A stretch of 64,000 nucleotides of DNA from Campylobacteraceae bacterium (GTDB lineage: Bacteria > Campylobacterota > Campylobacteria > Campylobacterales > Arcobacteraceae). Numbering within the stretch: the stretch's first letter is position 1; each line of letters begins with the position of its first letter. The notes under the pieces were generated by a model. That model worked only from the letters and a program-made list of their open reading frames with translations, had not been told where the DNA came from and did no database searches. The position numbers were made by a program, and so were the translations under genes. The stretch spans positions 62,001 to 126,000 of the forward strand of contig JABSOM010000003.1 in assembly GCA_013215945.1 (NCBI GenBank), read 5' to 3'. This document shows positions 16,954 to 26,633 of this stretch, in pieces.

Positions 16954-18645
16954 ATGATAAATAAATTGCGAGCTATACTAACAAAAAAAGATAAAGAATT
17001 ATTTTTACTGTTAGTAGTCTTTTCTATATTTATATCAATAATTGAAGTTATTGGTGTTTCTGCGATTATGCCTTTTATCTCTGTGTCTATGGATTTCGAC
17101 TCAATCCATTCAAATCAATATTTTTCATACTTTTATAAACTGTTTAAATTTGATAAAGAAATAAATTTTGTCATTGCATTTGGGACTATTTTAGTTTTAT
17201 TTTATATAATAAGAAGTACTATTAATATATTATATACATATTCCTTAGCAAAATTCTCCCAAGGTCGATATCATCTTATTTCATATAGATTGTTTGAAAA
17301 CTATATGGGAATGACATACAAAAATTTTGTTAAAAAGAATTCTTCTTATTTAACAAAAACAATTATAAGTGAAGCTTCAAACTTAACAGCCTTAATATCA
17401 TCCCTGTTATTTATGTTGAGTGAAGTTTTCATTGTAGTTTTTATTTATTCAATGATGTTATATGTAAATTATAAAATTACGCTAGCCTTAACACTATTTT
17501 TATTAGTAAATGCTATTTTAATGATGAAAACTATATCAAAAAAAATAAAAAAAGAAGGTACAAATAGAGAATATATACAGAAATCTTTTTATGAAATAAT
17601 AAATAAAAGTTTTGGAAACTTTAAACTCATTAAACTACGAACGAATGATCAACAAATATTAGGTGAATTTGAAGATGCTAGTTTAAATTATGCAAGAACA
17701 AATACAATTGCGCAAACATTATTACAAGTGCCTAGATTACTGCTAGAAGCAGTTGCTTTTTCTATGATTATACTTATTATTTTATATTTAGTTTGGAAAT
17801 ATGAGAATGATATCTCTTCCGTTCTCGCTATGCTTTCAATGTTTATTTTAGCCTTGTATAGACTTATGCCTTCAGTAAATAGAATATTAAGCAGTTATAA
17901 TAATATTTTATTTATACATAAATCACTTGAAATTGTTCATAACGATTTGATGTATGATTGTGAAGTATTAGGTTCAGATAGACTTATTTTTAATAAAAAA
18001 ATTAGTATTAAATATCTGAATTTTGAATATGAAGAGAATAAGACAGTTTTAAAAGATATTAATTTAACTATTGAAAAAGGTTCTAAAATTGCTTTTGTTG
18101 GTGAAAGTGGTAGTGGTAAGAGTACCTTAGTTGATGTAATTATTGGACTTTACAAGCCTAATAAGGGGATAATACAGATTGATAATGAGTTATTAGATGA
18201 TGAAAATATAAAATCTTGGAGAAGTAAAATAGGATATATACCTCAATCAGTTTATTTATTTGATGGCACGGTTGGAGATAATATTGCGTTTAGTAATGAA
18301 TATAATCATGAAAAAATTATAAAATGTTTAAAACAAGCAAAAATATATGAATTTTTAAAACAAAAAGAGGGTATAAATACAATAGTAGGAGAAGGTGGTA
18401 TTATGTTAAGTGGAGGGCAAAAACAAAGAATAGCGATTGCAAGAGCTTTATATATTGAACCCGAAATATTAGTACTTGATGAAGCAACTTCTGCTTTAGA
18501 TGATGAAACAGAATTAGAAATCATGGATGAAATTTATGAAATATGTAATGATAAAACTTTGTTAATTATTGCGCATAGGTTAAGTACAATAAAAAGGTGT
18601 GATAAAATATATAGGCTTCGTAATGGGAAGTTAAGTATTGAATAA
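16954..18645 (+). CDS. ABC transporter, fused permease/ATPase (PglK-like flippase)
   Basis: A 563-residue half-transporter. The membrane domain has about six helices (residues ~15-320). The ATPase domain has Walker A GESGSGKS at 383-390, Q-loop IPQSVYLF, signature LSGGQKQR at 485-492, Walker B ILVLDE at 505-510, and the H-loop in IIAHRLST. The organisation and length resemble PglK/WlaB, which flips undecaprenyl-diphosphate-linked oligosaccharide across the inner membrane. Its place inside the glycan cluster, directly after the uronic acid genes, supports that role over drug export. No wzx or wzm/wzt gene is seen in the window. Confidence 0.82.
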   Translation: MINKLRAILTKKDKELFLLLVVFSIFISIIEVIGVSAIMPFISVSMDFDSIHSNQYFSYFYKLFKFDKEINFVIAFGTILVLFYIIRSTINILYTYSLAKFSQGRYHLISYRLFENYMGMTYKNFVKKNSSYLTKTIISEASNLTALISSLLFMLSEVFIVVFIYSMMLYVNYKITLALTLFLLVNAILMMKTISKKIKKEGTNREYIQKSFYEIINKSFGNFKLIKLRTNDQQILGEFEDASLNYARTNTIAQTLLQVPRLLLEAVAFSMIILIILYLVWKYENDISSVLAMLSMFILALYRLMPSVNRILSSYNNILFIHKSLEIVHNDLMYDCEVLGSDRLIFNKKISIKYLNFEYEENKTVLKDINLTIEKGSKIAFVGESGSGKSTLVDVIIGLYKPNKGIIQIDNELLDDENIKSWRSKIGYIPQSVYLFDGTVGDNIAFSNEYNHEKIIKCLKQAKIYEFLKQKEGINTIVGEGGIMLSGGQKQRIAIARALYIEPEILVLDEATSALDDETELEIMDEIYEICNDKTLLIIAHRLSTIKRCDKIYRLRNGKLSIE

Positions 18646-18741
18646 TATAATATATAATTAGTTTTCCATTTAATAGAATGTTCTATGCTAGATTATCAGA
18701 ATAAGTTCTTTTGTAATAAATAATAGTGAAAAGGTTAATTT

Positions 18742-19782
18742 GTGCGTGAAATAATAATTGAAAATAGAAAAATTGGATTAAATTATTCCCCTTTAGTAAT
18801 AGTAGAAATTGGGATTAATCACGAAGGCTCACTAGAAACTGCATTCGAAATGGTTGATGCTGCATGGAAATCTGGAGCAGAAGTTATTAAGCATCAAACA
18901 CACGTAGTAGAAGATGAAATGAGCAAAGAAGCTAAAAATATTATTCCGGGTAATGCATCAGTATCAATTTATGAGATTATGGAAAGATGTTCCCTAAATG
19001 AAGAAGATGAAACTAAATTAAAAAACTATGTTGAATCAAAAGATATGATATTTATAAGTACCCCCTTTTCAAGAGCTGCAGCAGATAGACTAGAAAGAAT
19101 GGGAGTGAGTGCATATAAAATTGGATCAGGTGAGTGCAATAATTATCCTTTAATTGAACATATCGCGTCTTTTGGAAAACCTATGATTGTAAGTACCGGA
19201 ATGAATAATTTAGAACAAGTGAGAAGAACTGTTGATATACTTGAAAAATATAAGGTTCCTTATGCCCTTTTACATACTACAAACTTGTATCCTACTCCTG
19301 TTCATTTAGTAAGACTTGGTGCTATGCAAGAACTGCAAAAAGAATTTCCACATGCGATTATTGGATTATCGGATCATACTACATCTAATAGGGCATGTTT
19401 TGCTGCTACAGCACTAGGTGCTTCTATATTAGAAAGGCACTTTACAGATAAAATGGAAAGACCAGGCCCTGATATAATTAATTCTATGGATCCTATATCT
19501 CTTAAAGAATTAATTATTGGTAGTGACGAAATCTCTAAAATGAGAGGTGGAAAAAAAGAAGCTGCAAAAGAGGAGCAAGTTACTATTGACTTTGCATTTG
19601 CCACAGTTGTAACTATTAAATCTATCAAAAAAGGTGAAAAACTTACAAAAGAAAATATTTGGGTTAAAAGACCGGGTACGGGAGAGATTAAAGCTGAAAG
19701 TTATGATATTATTTTGGGAAAGGTTACCAATAAAGATATTGATACTGATGAACACTTATCTTGGAGTGATATAAGTGAATAG
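18742..19782 (+). CDS. neuB: N-acetylneuraminate synthase family protein
   Basis: A 346-residue nonulosonate synthase that condenses phosphoenolpyruvate with an N-acetylmannosamine-type six-carbon sugar. The TIM barrel starts [18 protein letters not shown] and contains [35 protein letters not shown] and GLSDHT. The last ~60 residues form the antifreeze-like SAF domain. The wording is closest to C. jejuni NeuB1 (sialic acid type) rather than LegI or PseI, judged from memory of those sequences. The start is GTG after AAGG. It is the first gene of a nine-gene cassette and follows a 96-base gap. Confidence 0.87.
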   Translation: MREIIIENRKIGLNYSPLVIVEIGINHEGSLETAFEMVDAAWKSGAEVIKHQTHVVEDEMSKEAKNIIPGNASVSIYEIMERCSLNEEDETKLKNYVESKDMIFISTPFSRAAADRLERMGVSAYKIGSGECNNYPLIEHIASFGKPMIVSTGMNNLEQVRRTVDILEKYKVPYALLHTTNLYPTPVHLVRLGAMQELQKEFPHAIIGLSDHTTSNRACFAATALGASILERHFTDKMERPGPDIINSMDPISLKELIIGSDEISKMRGGKKEAAKEEQVTIDFAFATVVTIKSIKKGEKLTKENIWVKRPGTGEIKAESYDIILGKVTNKDIDTDEHLSWSDISE

Positions 19783-20965
19783 TTTATTATCATTAATAGG
19801 TAGAAAAAAAGAACTTTTTAGTAAAGACATCATAAGATATAGTGAAAAGTTAGAAGATATTATATCAACTTCAACATTTCTTGTAATAGGTGGAGCTGGT
19901 TCTATAGGACAAGCCGTTACAAAAGAAATTTTTAAAAGAAATCCAAAAAAACTTCATGTGGTAGATATATCAGAAAATAATATGGTTGAATTAGTTAGAG
20001 ATATTAGATCTTCTTTCGGATATATAGATGGAGATTTTAAGACATTTGCTTTAGATATAGGTTCTTTAGAATATGATGCTTTTATAAAATCAGATGGAAA
20101 ATATGATTATGTTTTAAATCTTTCTGCATTAAAACATGTTCGAAGTGAAAAAGATCCATTTACATTGATGAGAATGATTGATGTTAATATTTTTAATACA
20201 GATAAAACACTTCAACAAGCTATTGACAATGGTACTAAAAAATACTTCTGTGTATCAACAGACAAAGCGGCAAATCCTGTAAATATGATGGGTGCAAGTA
20301 AAAGAATTATGGAAATGTTTTTAATGAGAAAATCATTAGCTATTAAAATCTCTACAGCACGTTTTGCAAATGTCGCTTTTAGCGATGGTTCACTACTTCA
20401 TGGATTTAATCAGCGAATACAAAAAAATCAACCTATAGTGGCTCCAAATGACATAAAAAGGTACTTTGTAACTTCTCAAGAATCTGGCGAATTATGTTTG
20501 ATGTCATGTATTTTTGGAGATAATAGAGATATTTTTTTTCCGAAGCTAAGTGAAGATTTACATTTAATATCTTTTTCAGATATAGCAGTGAAATATCTTA
20601 AAAATATTGGATATGAACCATATTTATGTGAAGATGAAGATGAAGCTAGAAAGTTAATGAAAACTTTACCAACTCAAGGTAAATGGCCATGTTTGTTTAC
20701 TAGAAGTGATACGACTGGCGAGAAGGATTTTGAGGAGTTTTATACAGATAGTGAAATATTAGACATGAATAAATTTGAAAAATTAGGTATTATTAAAAAT
20801 GGTGCTGATTTCAATGAAGAGTTATTAAATAATTTTGAAGAGACTATAAAAGATTTAAAAATTAATTTATCCTGGAAAAAAAAAGATATAGTTGAAGAAT
20901 TTTTTAAAATGATACCTGATTTTAGGCATAAAGAGACTGGTAAATATCTTGATGGTAAAATGTAA
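19775..20965 (+). CDS. Nucleotide-sugar 4,6-dehydratase-like SDR (CapD/WbpM family, soluble)
   Basis: A 396-residue extended SDR of the polysaccharide biosynthesis (Polysacc_synt_2) family. NAD motif GGAGSIGQ occurs near residue 39. [17 protein letters not shown] carries the DK pair but has Met where PseB has the catalytic Tyr, as in the WbpM/PglF group of 4,6-dehydratases. Unlike those, it has no membrane domain. The C-terminal ~100 residues are specific. The expected activity is UDP- (or GDP-) HexNAc 4,6-dehydration, comparable to LegB. The start is GTG with GGAG eight bases before it, overlapping neuB. The role within a NeuB/NeuC route is unclear because no matching aminotransferase follows. 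Confidence 0.7.
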   Translation: MNSLLSLIGRKKELFSKDIIRYSEKLEDIISTSTFLVIGGAGSIGQAVTKEIFKRNPKKLHVVDISENNMVELVRDIRSSFGYIDGDFKTFALDIGSLEYDAFIKSDGKYDYVLNLSALKHVRSEKDPFTLMRMIDVNIFNTDKTLQQAIDNGTKKYFCVSTDKAANPVNMMGASKRIMEMFLMRKSLAIKISTARFANVAFSDGSLLHGFNQRIQKNQPIVAPNDIKRYFVTSQESGELCLMSCIFGDNRDIFFPKLSEDLHLISFSDIAVKYLKNIGYEPYLCEDEDEARKLMKTLPTQGKWPCLFTRSDTTGEKDFEEFYTDSEILDMNKFEKLGIIKNGADFNEELLNNFEETIKDLKINLSWKKKDIVEEFFKMIPDFRHKETGKYLDGKM

Positions 20966-20982
20966 TAAAAGGAAAAAATAAT

Positions 20983-22116
20983 ATGAAGATTTTAACATTA
21001 GTAGAAAGAAGAGCCGACTATAGTAGAATGAGACCAATATTAAAAGAGTTATATAAGGATTCTTTTTTTGAGGTTTATTTGGTAGTTACAGGTATTTGCT
21101 TATTAGATGTACATGGAAAAGATATTGATTATATAAAGGAAGATGGTTTTACAATAAATGCAGAAGTTCCAATGTTTGAAGTAGGTGCAAGAAATACTAA
21201 TGCTTCAATGGTTAGAGCATTAGCAAAAGTGCTAGATGGAATAACAACAGAAATTGAAAATTTTCAACCAGATTTAGTTTTAACAGGATTTGATATTGGT
21301 GCAAATTTAGCTACAACAATAGCTGCTGCTCATATGAATATACCAGTAGCTCATATACAAGGTGGTGAAGTTACTGGTAGTATTGATGAGAGTATTAGAC
21401 ATGCGATGAGCAAATTTGCACATATTCATTTTCCTGCTACTGAAGATGCAAGACAAAGATTGATTAGATTAGGTGAAAATCCTGACTATGTATTTAATGT
21501 AGGGTGTCCTTCTATAGATACAATAGTACAAACTCCAGTAATTGGTAAAGAGATATTAGAAAAAAAATTTAATATTGATTTTTCTAAACCTACAATTTTA
21601 CTAATACAACATCCAGTTACAACTGAAAGTGATGAATCAAGAAAACAAATTTTAACTACTATAGAAGTAATTAAAGAACTTGATATTCAAGCTTTAGTTT
21701 CTTTACCAAATAATGATGCAGGGTCGTCTGATATTATAGATGAAATTAAAAAATCTGGATTGAGTTGGTATCCAAGTTTATCTACCGAAGAATTTATAAA
21801 TGTATATAGAAATATTTGGGCCATAGTCGGAAATTCAAGTTCAGGTATACATGAATCATCAACATTTGGAATCCCTGCCGTTAATATCGGTACAAGGCAA
21901 CAAGATAGAGAACGAGCGAGTAATGTTATAGATGTTGGCTATGATAAGTCAGAAATTAAAGCAGGGATAGAAAAAGCAATTTTCAATCAAGAGATTAAAA
22001 ATAAAGCCAAAAATATTATAAATCCATATGGAAATGGTAATTCATCTGAAAAAATTGTTAAAATACTAAAAACTATATCACTAGAAGGAATTGTCCAAAA
22101 GAGATTTTATGAATAA
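20983..22116 (+). CDS. neuC: UDP-N-acetylglucosamine 2-epimerase (hydrolysing), NeuC/LegG family
   Basis: A 377-residue GT-B fold epimerase that removes the nucleotide and inverts C2, giving the free N-acetylmannosamine-type sugar used by NeuB. Features: ERRADYSRM at the N-terminus (R-x-x-Y, as in SRAEYG of NeuC), TGFDIGANLATTIAAA, HIQGGEVTGSIDESIRHA near residues 127-144, and GNSSSGIHESSTFGIPAVNIG near residue 290. The length is standard. It lies between the dehydratase-like SDR and an RmlD-like SDR in the neuB cassette. Whether the substrate is plain UDP-GlcNAc or a 4-amino-6-deoxy derivative is not decided by sequence. Confidence 0.83.
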   Translation: MKILTLVERRADYSRMRPILKELYKDSFFEVYLVVTGICLLDVHGKDIDYIKEDGFTINAEVPMFEVGARNTNASMVRALAKVLDGITTEIENFQPDLVLTGFDIGANLATTIAAAHMNIPVAHIQGGEVTGSIDESIRHAMSKFAHIHFPATEDARQRLIRLGENPDYVFNVGCPSIDTIVQTPVIGKEILEKKFNIDFSKPTILLIQHPVTTESDESRKQILTTIEVIKELDIQALVSLPNNDAGSSDIIDEIKKSGLSWYPSLSTEEFINVYRNIWAIVGNSSSGIHESSTFGIPAVNIGTRQQDRERASNVIDVGYDKSEIKAGIEKAIFNQEIKNKAKNIINPYGNGNSSEKIVKILKTISLEGIVQKRFYE

Positions 22117-22954
22117 AAAAATACTAATTTTAGGTGCAAGTGGATTACTTGGACAATCATTAGTAGATCTTTTCAAGGAAAAAGAGTATGTCATTGGGGC
22201 CCTTTCTCGTAATTCACTGGAATATACAGATAAAAATATTAATATATATAATATTGATATTTTAGATTATTTATTACTAGAAGAGGTTATTAAAGAATAT
22301 GACATAATTGTTAATTGTACAGGTCAAATAACAAACCCTATTAATCAATGTTTATTATTAAATACAAGTGGTATTACCAATATTATTAATGCTGTTGAAA
22401 AATATAATAAAAAATTTATACACATTTCCTCTGTGTCTGTTTATGGATCTACTGAATATGCGAGTGAAGTAAGTAAATTAAATCCAGAAACACCATATGC
22501 TACAATGAAATATTTTTCAGATTATTTAATTGAACAACGTTTAAAAAATTATGCGATATTAAGAGTCTCCAATTTGTTTGGAAAGAATCAACAAAAAGGT
22601 ATAATTAATTATTTAACAAAAAGCTATTTAAACAATACTTATAAGTTGGATTTTAATAATAATGGTACTTTAAAAAGATATTATTTGCATATAGAAGACT
22701 TTGTTTCAACTATTGATAAAATTATTCAAAAAGATATTAAAGGCATATATAATATTATAGGAACTGACCAATTAACAATTAAAGAGTTGGTATTAATGTT
22801 TGAAGTAATATTAAATATTAAATTTAATATTGATTATACAGATGATATTTCACTAGAAAATATAGAAAATATAGATTGTAATAAAATAAATACTCAAATA
22901 TTATTAGACTATAAAATAAATGTAGAAAAGTATATTAAGGGATTAAAGTCATGA
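22109..22954 (+). CDS. NAD-dependent epimerase/dehydratase (RmlD-like SDR)
   Basis: A 281-residue SDR. The nucleotide-binding motif ILGASGLLGQS is at the N-terminus and the catalytic Y-x3-K is in TPYATMKYFSDYL, with an HISSVSVYGS strand before it. The C-terminal half is short, as in dTDP-4-dehydrorhamnose reductases. ATG 22109 overlaps the neuC stop; an upstream TTG in frame lies inside neuC and is rejected. It may reduce or epimerise a 4-keto intermediate made by the upstream dehydratase-like protein. No member of the standard sialic or legionaminic routes matches it, so the function is open. Confidence 0.72.
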   Translation: MNKKILILGASGLLGQSLVDLFKEKEYVIGALSRNSLEYTDKNINIYNIDILDYLLLEEVIKEYDIIVNCTGQITNPINQCLLLNTSGITNIINAVEKYNKKFIHISSVSVYGSTEYASEVSKLNPETPYATMKYFSDYLIEQRLKNYAILRVSNLFGKNQQKGIINYLTKSYLNNTYKLDFNNNGTLKRYYLHIEDFVSTIDKIIQKDIKGIYNIIGTDQLTIKELVLMFEVILNIKFNIDYTDDISLENIENIDCNKINTQILLDYKINVEKYIKGLKS

Positions 22955-24006
22955 AGTCATTTAGCAAAATATTATTAAATAATCAGTCAACTATAAATGA
23001 AGCATTGAAAATAATTGATGCTGGAGATATGAAGATTGCTTTGATAGTTGATAAGAATAATAAGTTAATAGGTACTATATCTGATGGCGACATAAGGAGA
23101 GCTTTTTTAAAAGGTTTAACAATAACAGATAGCATAGAAGGAATTATACATAAAAACTTTACTTATGCAAAAGTTGGTGATTCAAAAGAAAAAATTATTG
23201 CATTAGCAAAATTTAATCAAATTTATCAGATTCCAATTCTTGATGAAAATTTAATATTGGTAGGTATTGAAGAATTAAATGATTTAATTTCAGTTAATGA
23301 ATATAAAAATAAAGTAGTATTAATGGTTGGGGGATTGGGTACACGCCTTAGACCTTTAACAGATAAAACACCAAAGCCATTACTAAAAGTTGGGAATAAA
23401 CCAATATTAGAGACTATTCTAAGAAATTTTTTACAATATGGATTTAAAGATTTTATCTTAAGTGTAAATTATAAATCTGAAATGATTGAGGATTATTTTG
23501 GAGATGGTAGTCAATTTGGTGTAAATATTGAGTATATTCATGAAGATAAAAGAATGGGTACAGCTGGTGCTTTATCATTAATAAGAGATAAACTAACCGA
23601 TGATTTTTTTGTTATGAATGGAGATTTATTAACAAATGTAAATTATGAACATTTACTAAATTATCATAAGGAAGATAATTCTATCGCAACAATGGGTGTA
23701 AGAGAATATGATTTTCAAATTCCTTATGGGGTAGTAAATATTGAAAACCAACATATTGTAGCAATTGATGAAAAACCATTACATAAGTTTTTTGTAAATG
23801 CTGGAATATATATGCTTAGTCCATCTGTATTATTAGATATTCCAGATAATCAATTTTTCGATATGCCTACATTATTTGAAAAACTAATACAAAAAGAAAA
23901 AAGAGTCCTTTCTTTTCCTATTCGTGAGTATTGGCTAGATATTGGAGAACTTGATGAGTATAAAAAAGCAAATCTAGAATATATGAATATTTTTGGTGAG
24001 GAATAA
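22951..24006 (+). CDS. Sugar-phosphate nucleotidyltransferase with CBS domains (PtmE-like)
   Basis: A 351-residue fusion. Residues ~1-118 hold two CBS repeats (VDKNNKLIGTISDGDIRRA is the end of the first). Residues ~120-350 are a nucleotidyltransferase with MVGGLGTRLRPLTDKTPKP, the G-G-x-G-T-R-L phosphate loop and lysine, then VMNGDLLTNV. This layout matches PtmE of Campylobacter, which activates glucosamine-1-phosphate with GTP in the legionaminic acid route. CBS pairs usually bind adenine nucleotides and regulate activity. It overlaps both neighbours. Its presence beside a NeuB1-like synthase and NeuC suggests a GDP-linked early pathway, though the nucleotide is not proven. Confidence 0.82.
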   Translation: MKSFSKILLNNQSTINEALKIIDAGDMKIALIVDKNNKLIGTISDGDIRRAFLKGLTITDSIEGIIHKNFTYAKVGDSKEKIIALAKFNQIYQIPILDENLILVGIEELNDLISVNEYKNKVVLMVGGLGTRLRPLTDKTPKPLLKVGNKPILETILRNFLQYGFKDFILSVNYKSEMIEDYFGDGSQFGVNIEYIHEDKRMGTAGALSLIRDKLTDDFFVMNGDLLTNVNYEHLLNYHKEDNSIATMGVREYDFQIPYGVVNIENQHIVAIDEKPLHKFFVNAGIYMLSPSVLLDIPDNQFFDMPTLFEKLIQKEKRVLSFPIREYWLDIGELDEYKKANLEYMNIFGEE

Positions 24007-24007
24007 T

Positions 24008-24766
24008 ATGAATAAAATAAGAATAATTGCTAGAATAGATGTGAAAAATGAATATGTAATAAAGGGTATTCAATTAGAGGGTCTTAGAAAAGTTGGTAAT
24101 CCAAATGTATTAGCCAAACAATATTATGATGATGGTATTGATGAAATAGTATTTATGGATGCTGTAGCTGCTTATTACGACAGAAATAGTTTAAGTGAAA
24201 TTATACAAAAAGCTTGTGAAGATGTTTTTATTCCAATAACAGTAGGTGGAGGTATTAGAAACATTGATGATATTCAAACTGCCTTGAATTCAGGAGCTGA
24301 TAAAGTTGCTATAAATACTCAAGCTATAAATACTCCTGAGTTTATTACAAAAGCATCTAAGATTTTTGGTTCACAGTGTATAGTATCTTCAATAGTTGCA
24401 AAAAAAATATCTGATAATAAATGGGAAGCTTACACTGATAATGGTAGAGAACCAACAGGAAAAGATGTAGTAGAATGGGCTAAAGAAGTTGAAAGACTAG
24501 GTTCAGGAGAGATAATGTTAACTTCAATAGATAAAGAAGGAACAAAGAAAGGATTTGATATTGAATTAAATCAAGCAGTTTCAAAATCAGTGTCAATACC
24601 AATTATTTCAAGTGGTGGTATGAAAAATAGTGATGATGTGATAGAATTATTATTAAATACAAATATAGATGCGATTGCTACTGCTTCTACTTTACATTAT
24701 AAACTCGAATCTATAAATGATATAAAGCAGAAACTAATTCAAAATAATATTCAGGTTCGTATATGA
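24008..24766 (+). CDS. hisF: HisF-like cyclase subunit for sugar acetamidino formation
   Basis: A 252-residue TIM-barrel protein of the imidazole glycerol phosphate synthase cyclase (HisF) family. Family strings: IARIDVKNEYVIKGI, IPITVGGGIRN and TSIDKEGTKKGFD. Next to a HisH-like glutaminase and a PseA/WbpG amidotransferase it is not expected to serve histidine synthesis. In Pseudomonas O-antigen and Campylobacter clusters the same trio supplies ammonia to turn an N-acetyl group into an acetamidino group. ATG 24008 is used; in-frame TTG and GTG codons just upstream lie in the previous gene. Confidence 0.85.
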   Translation: MNKIRIIARIDVKNEYVIKGIQLEGLRKVGNPNVLAKQYYDDGIDEIVFMDAVAAYYDRNSLSEIIQKACEDVFIPITVGGGIRNIDDIQTALNSGADKVAINTQAINTPEFITKASKIFGSQCIVSSIVAKKISDNKWEAYTDNGREPTGKDVVEWAKEVERLGSGEIMLTSIDKEGTKKGFDIELNQAVSKSVSIPIISSGGMKNSDDVIELLLNTNIDAIATASTLHYKLESINDIKQKLIQNNIQVRI

Positions 24767-25407
24767 AAATAGTAATTATTGATTATGATGTTGGAAATGT
24801 AAGAAGTATGATTAATGCTCTTAAAAAAGTTGGAATTGAGCCAATTCTTTCAAATAAAGAAGATGATATTATATCTGCTGATGGAGTAATACTACCAGGT
24901 GTCGGTGCATTTTCTCATGGTATGGCGAATTTAAATAAATATAATTTAGTGAATATAATAAAAAAATATACAAATAGTAATAAACCATTTATTGGTATTT
25001 GCTTAGGTATGCAAATGCTTCTAGATGAAAGTGAAGAATTTACAAATACTAAAGGGCTTGGGTTAATTTCAGGAAAAGTAATAAAACTACCAACTCAAAA
25101 TATTAACTATGAAAAACTTCCACATGTAAGTTGGAATGAAATTAAAGAAAAAAAGATTAAATGGACTAATACTATTTTAAATAAAATTGAACAACAGAGT
25201 GATATGTATTTTGTTCATAGTTTTATTGCTAATTTAGATAATGAGAATGAAATATTGTCTACTACTCAATATTCTGATTATGAGTTTTGTTCATCAATAA
25301 AAAAAGGCAATATTTTTGGATGTCAATTTCATCCAGAAAAAAGTGGAGAAATAGGCTTGAAAATAATAAAAAACTTTATAAATATTTGTAAGGAGAATAT
25401 TAAATGA
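24763..25407 (+). CDS. hisH: HisH-like glutamine amidotransferase subunit
   Basis: A 214-residue class I glutaminase of the HisH family. The triad is visible: C80 in FIGICLGMQML, and H190 and E192 in CQFHPEKSGE. The oxyanion strand region LPGVGAF occurs near residue 44. It would release ammonia from glutamine and pass it through the HisF-like barrel or directly to the PseA-like enzyme. It overlaps the hisF-like gene by four bases (ATGA) and the pseA-like gene by four, so the three are made together. True HisH for histidine would be expected in a his operon, which is not here. Confidence 0.87.
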   Translation: MKIVIIDYDVGNVRSMINALKKVGIEPILSNKEDDIISADGVILPGVGAFSHGMANLNKYNLVNIIKKYTNSNKPFIGICLGMQMLLDESEEFTNTKGLGLISGKVIKLPTQNINYEKLPHVSWNEIKEKKIKWTNTILNKIEQQSDMYFVHSFIANLDNENEILSTTQYSDYEFCSSIKKGNIFGCQFHPEKSGEIGLKIIKNFINICKENIK

Positions 25408-26633
25408 GCGAAAAACTAGAAGCATACTATGGATTACCCAATGAGGTTAAATTTTGTAAAAAATGTATAATTTCAAATCAAAGACCAAGTTCAAGTGTTG
25501 AGTTTAAAAATGTAAAAGGTGAAAAGAAAAAAGTAATCAATTTCAATGAAGAGGGAATATGCTCTGCTTGTGTTTATCATGAAGAAAAAGAAAAACATAT
25601 AAACTGGAAAAAAAGAGATGAAAAGTTAAGAGAACTTTTATCACAATTTAGAAGTACTGATGGTTCTTATGATGTAATAGTACCTGGAAGTGGAGGTAAA
25701 GACAGTGCATATACTGCTCATATATTAAAATATAAATATGGGATGAATCCTTTAACTGTTACATGGTCTCCTCATTTATATACAGATATTGGCTGGAAAA
25801 ATATGCAAGAATGGATGCATACTGGAGGATTAGACAATATTTTATATACTCCAAATGGGAAATTACATAGAGAAATGACAAAAAATGCATTTCATAATCT
25901 TCTTCACCCTTTTCAACCTTTTATTGTAGGTCAAAGAATAATTGGACCATCAATGGCCAAAAAATTCAATATAAAACTTGTAATGTATGGTGAAAATCAA
26001 GCAGAATATGGAAATGCTATTGAAGAGAATACAAACCCAATTATGAATATGGACTTTTTCTCTTCTGATAATGCTTTATCAATGAAGTTTGGTGGAGTTT
26101 CAATGCAAGAATATATTGATAGCGGTGATTATACGAAAGATGATTTTGCTCCATATATACCTCCCAATAAAAATGATTTAATTGAAGCTGGGGTGGAGGT
26201 ACATTATTTAGGTTATTATTTAAATTGGGATCCTCAAGAGTGTTATTATTATGCTGTTGAAAATACTGGATTTGAAGCTAATCCTGAAAGAACTGAAGGA
26301 ACTTATTCTAAATACAGCAGTATAGATGACAAGGTTGACCCTTTTCATTATCTTACTACTATGATTAAATTTGGAATTGGAAGATGTACTTACGATGCTG
26401 CCCAAGAAGTAAGAAATGATAAAATCACAAGAGAAGAAGCTTCGTATCTTATTAAAAAATATGATACAGAGTTTCCGGATAAATATTTCAAAGAGTTTTT
26501 AACATATATTGATTCAACAGAAGATGAATTTTGGGAAACTATGAATAAACATAGAAGTCCTCATATTTGGAAAGAAGTAAATGGTGAATGGAAACTAAGA
26601 CATACAGTATCTCAAGATGGAACAGATGACTAA
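25404..26633 (+). CDS. pseA: N-acetyl sugar amidotransferase (PseA/WbpG family)
   Basis: A 409-residue PP-loop ATPase that activates an N-acetyl group and replaces its oxygen with ammonia, forming an acetamidino sugar. The PP-loop SGGKDS is at 96-101. Four cysteines in two C-x2-C pairs (C18/C21 and C53/C56) probably bind zinc. PseA in Campylobacter makes acetamidino-pseudaminic acid and WbpG in Pseudomonas makes acetamidino-mannuronic acid. The link here to neuB, neuC and neuA suggests an amidinated nonulosonic acid. AAGGAG lies eight bases before the ATG. Confidence 0.9.
   Translation: MSEKLEAYYGLPNEVKFCKKCIISNQRPSSSVEFKNVKGEKKKVINFNEEGICSACVYHEEKEKHINWKKRDEKLRELLSQFRSTDGSYDVIVPGSGGKDSAYTAHILKYKYGMNPLTVTWSPHLYTDIGWKNMQEWMHTGGLDNILYTPNGKLHREMTKNAFHNLLHPFQPFIVGQRIIGPSMAKKFNIKLVMYGENQAEYGNAIEENTNPIMNMDFFSSDNALSMKFGGVSMQEYIDSGDYTKDDFAPYIPPNKNDLIEAGVEVHYLGYYLNWDPQECYYYAVENTGFEANPERTEGTYSKYSSIDDKVDPFHYLTTMIKFGIGRCTYDAAQEVRNDKITREEASYLIKKYDTEFPDKYFKEFLTYIDSTEDEFWETMNKHRSPHIWKEVNGEWKLRHTVSQDGTDD

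Noticed and set aside
24008-25407. hisF and hisH as part of histidine biosynthesis
   Set aside because: No other his gene is nearby. The two genes are locked by overlaps to a PseA/WbpG amidotransferase, the known acetamidino-forming arrangement.
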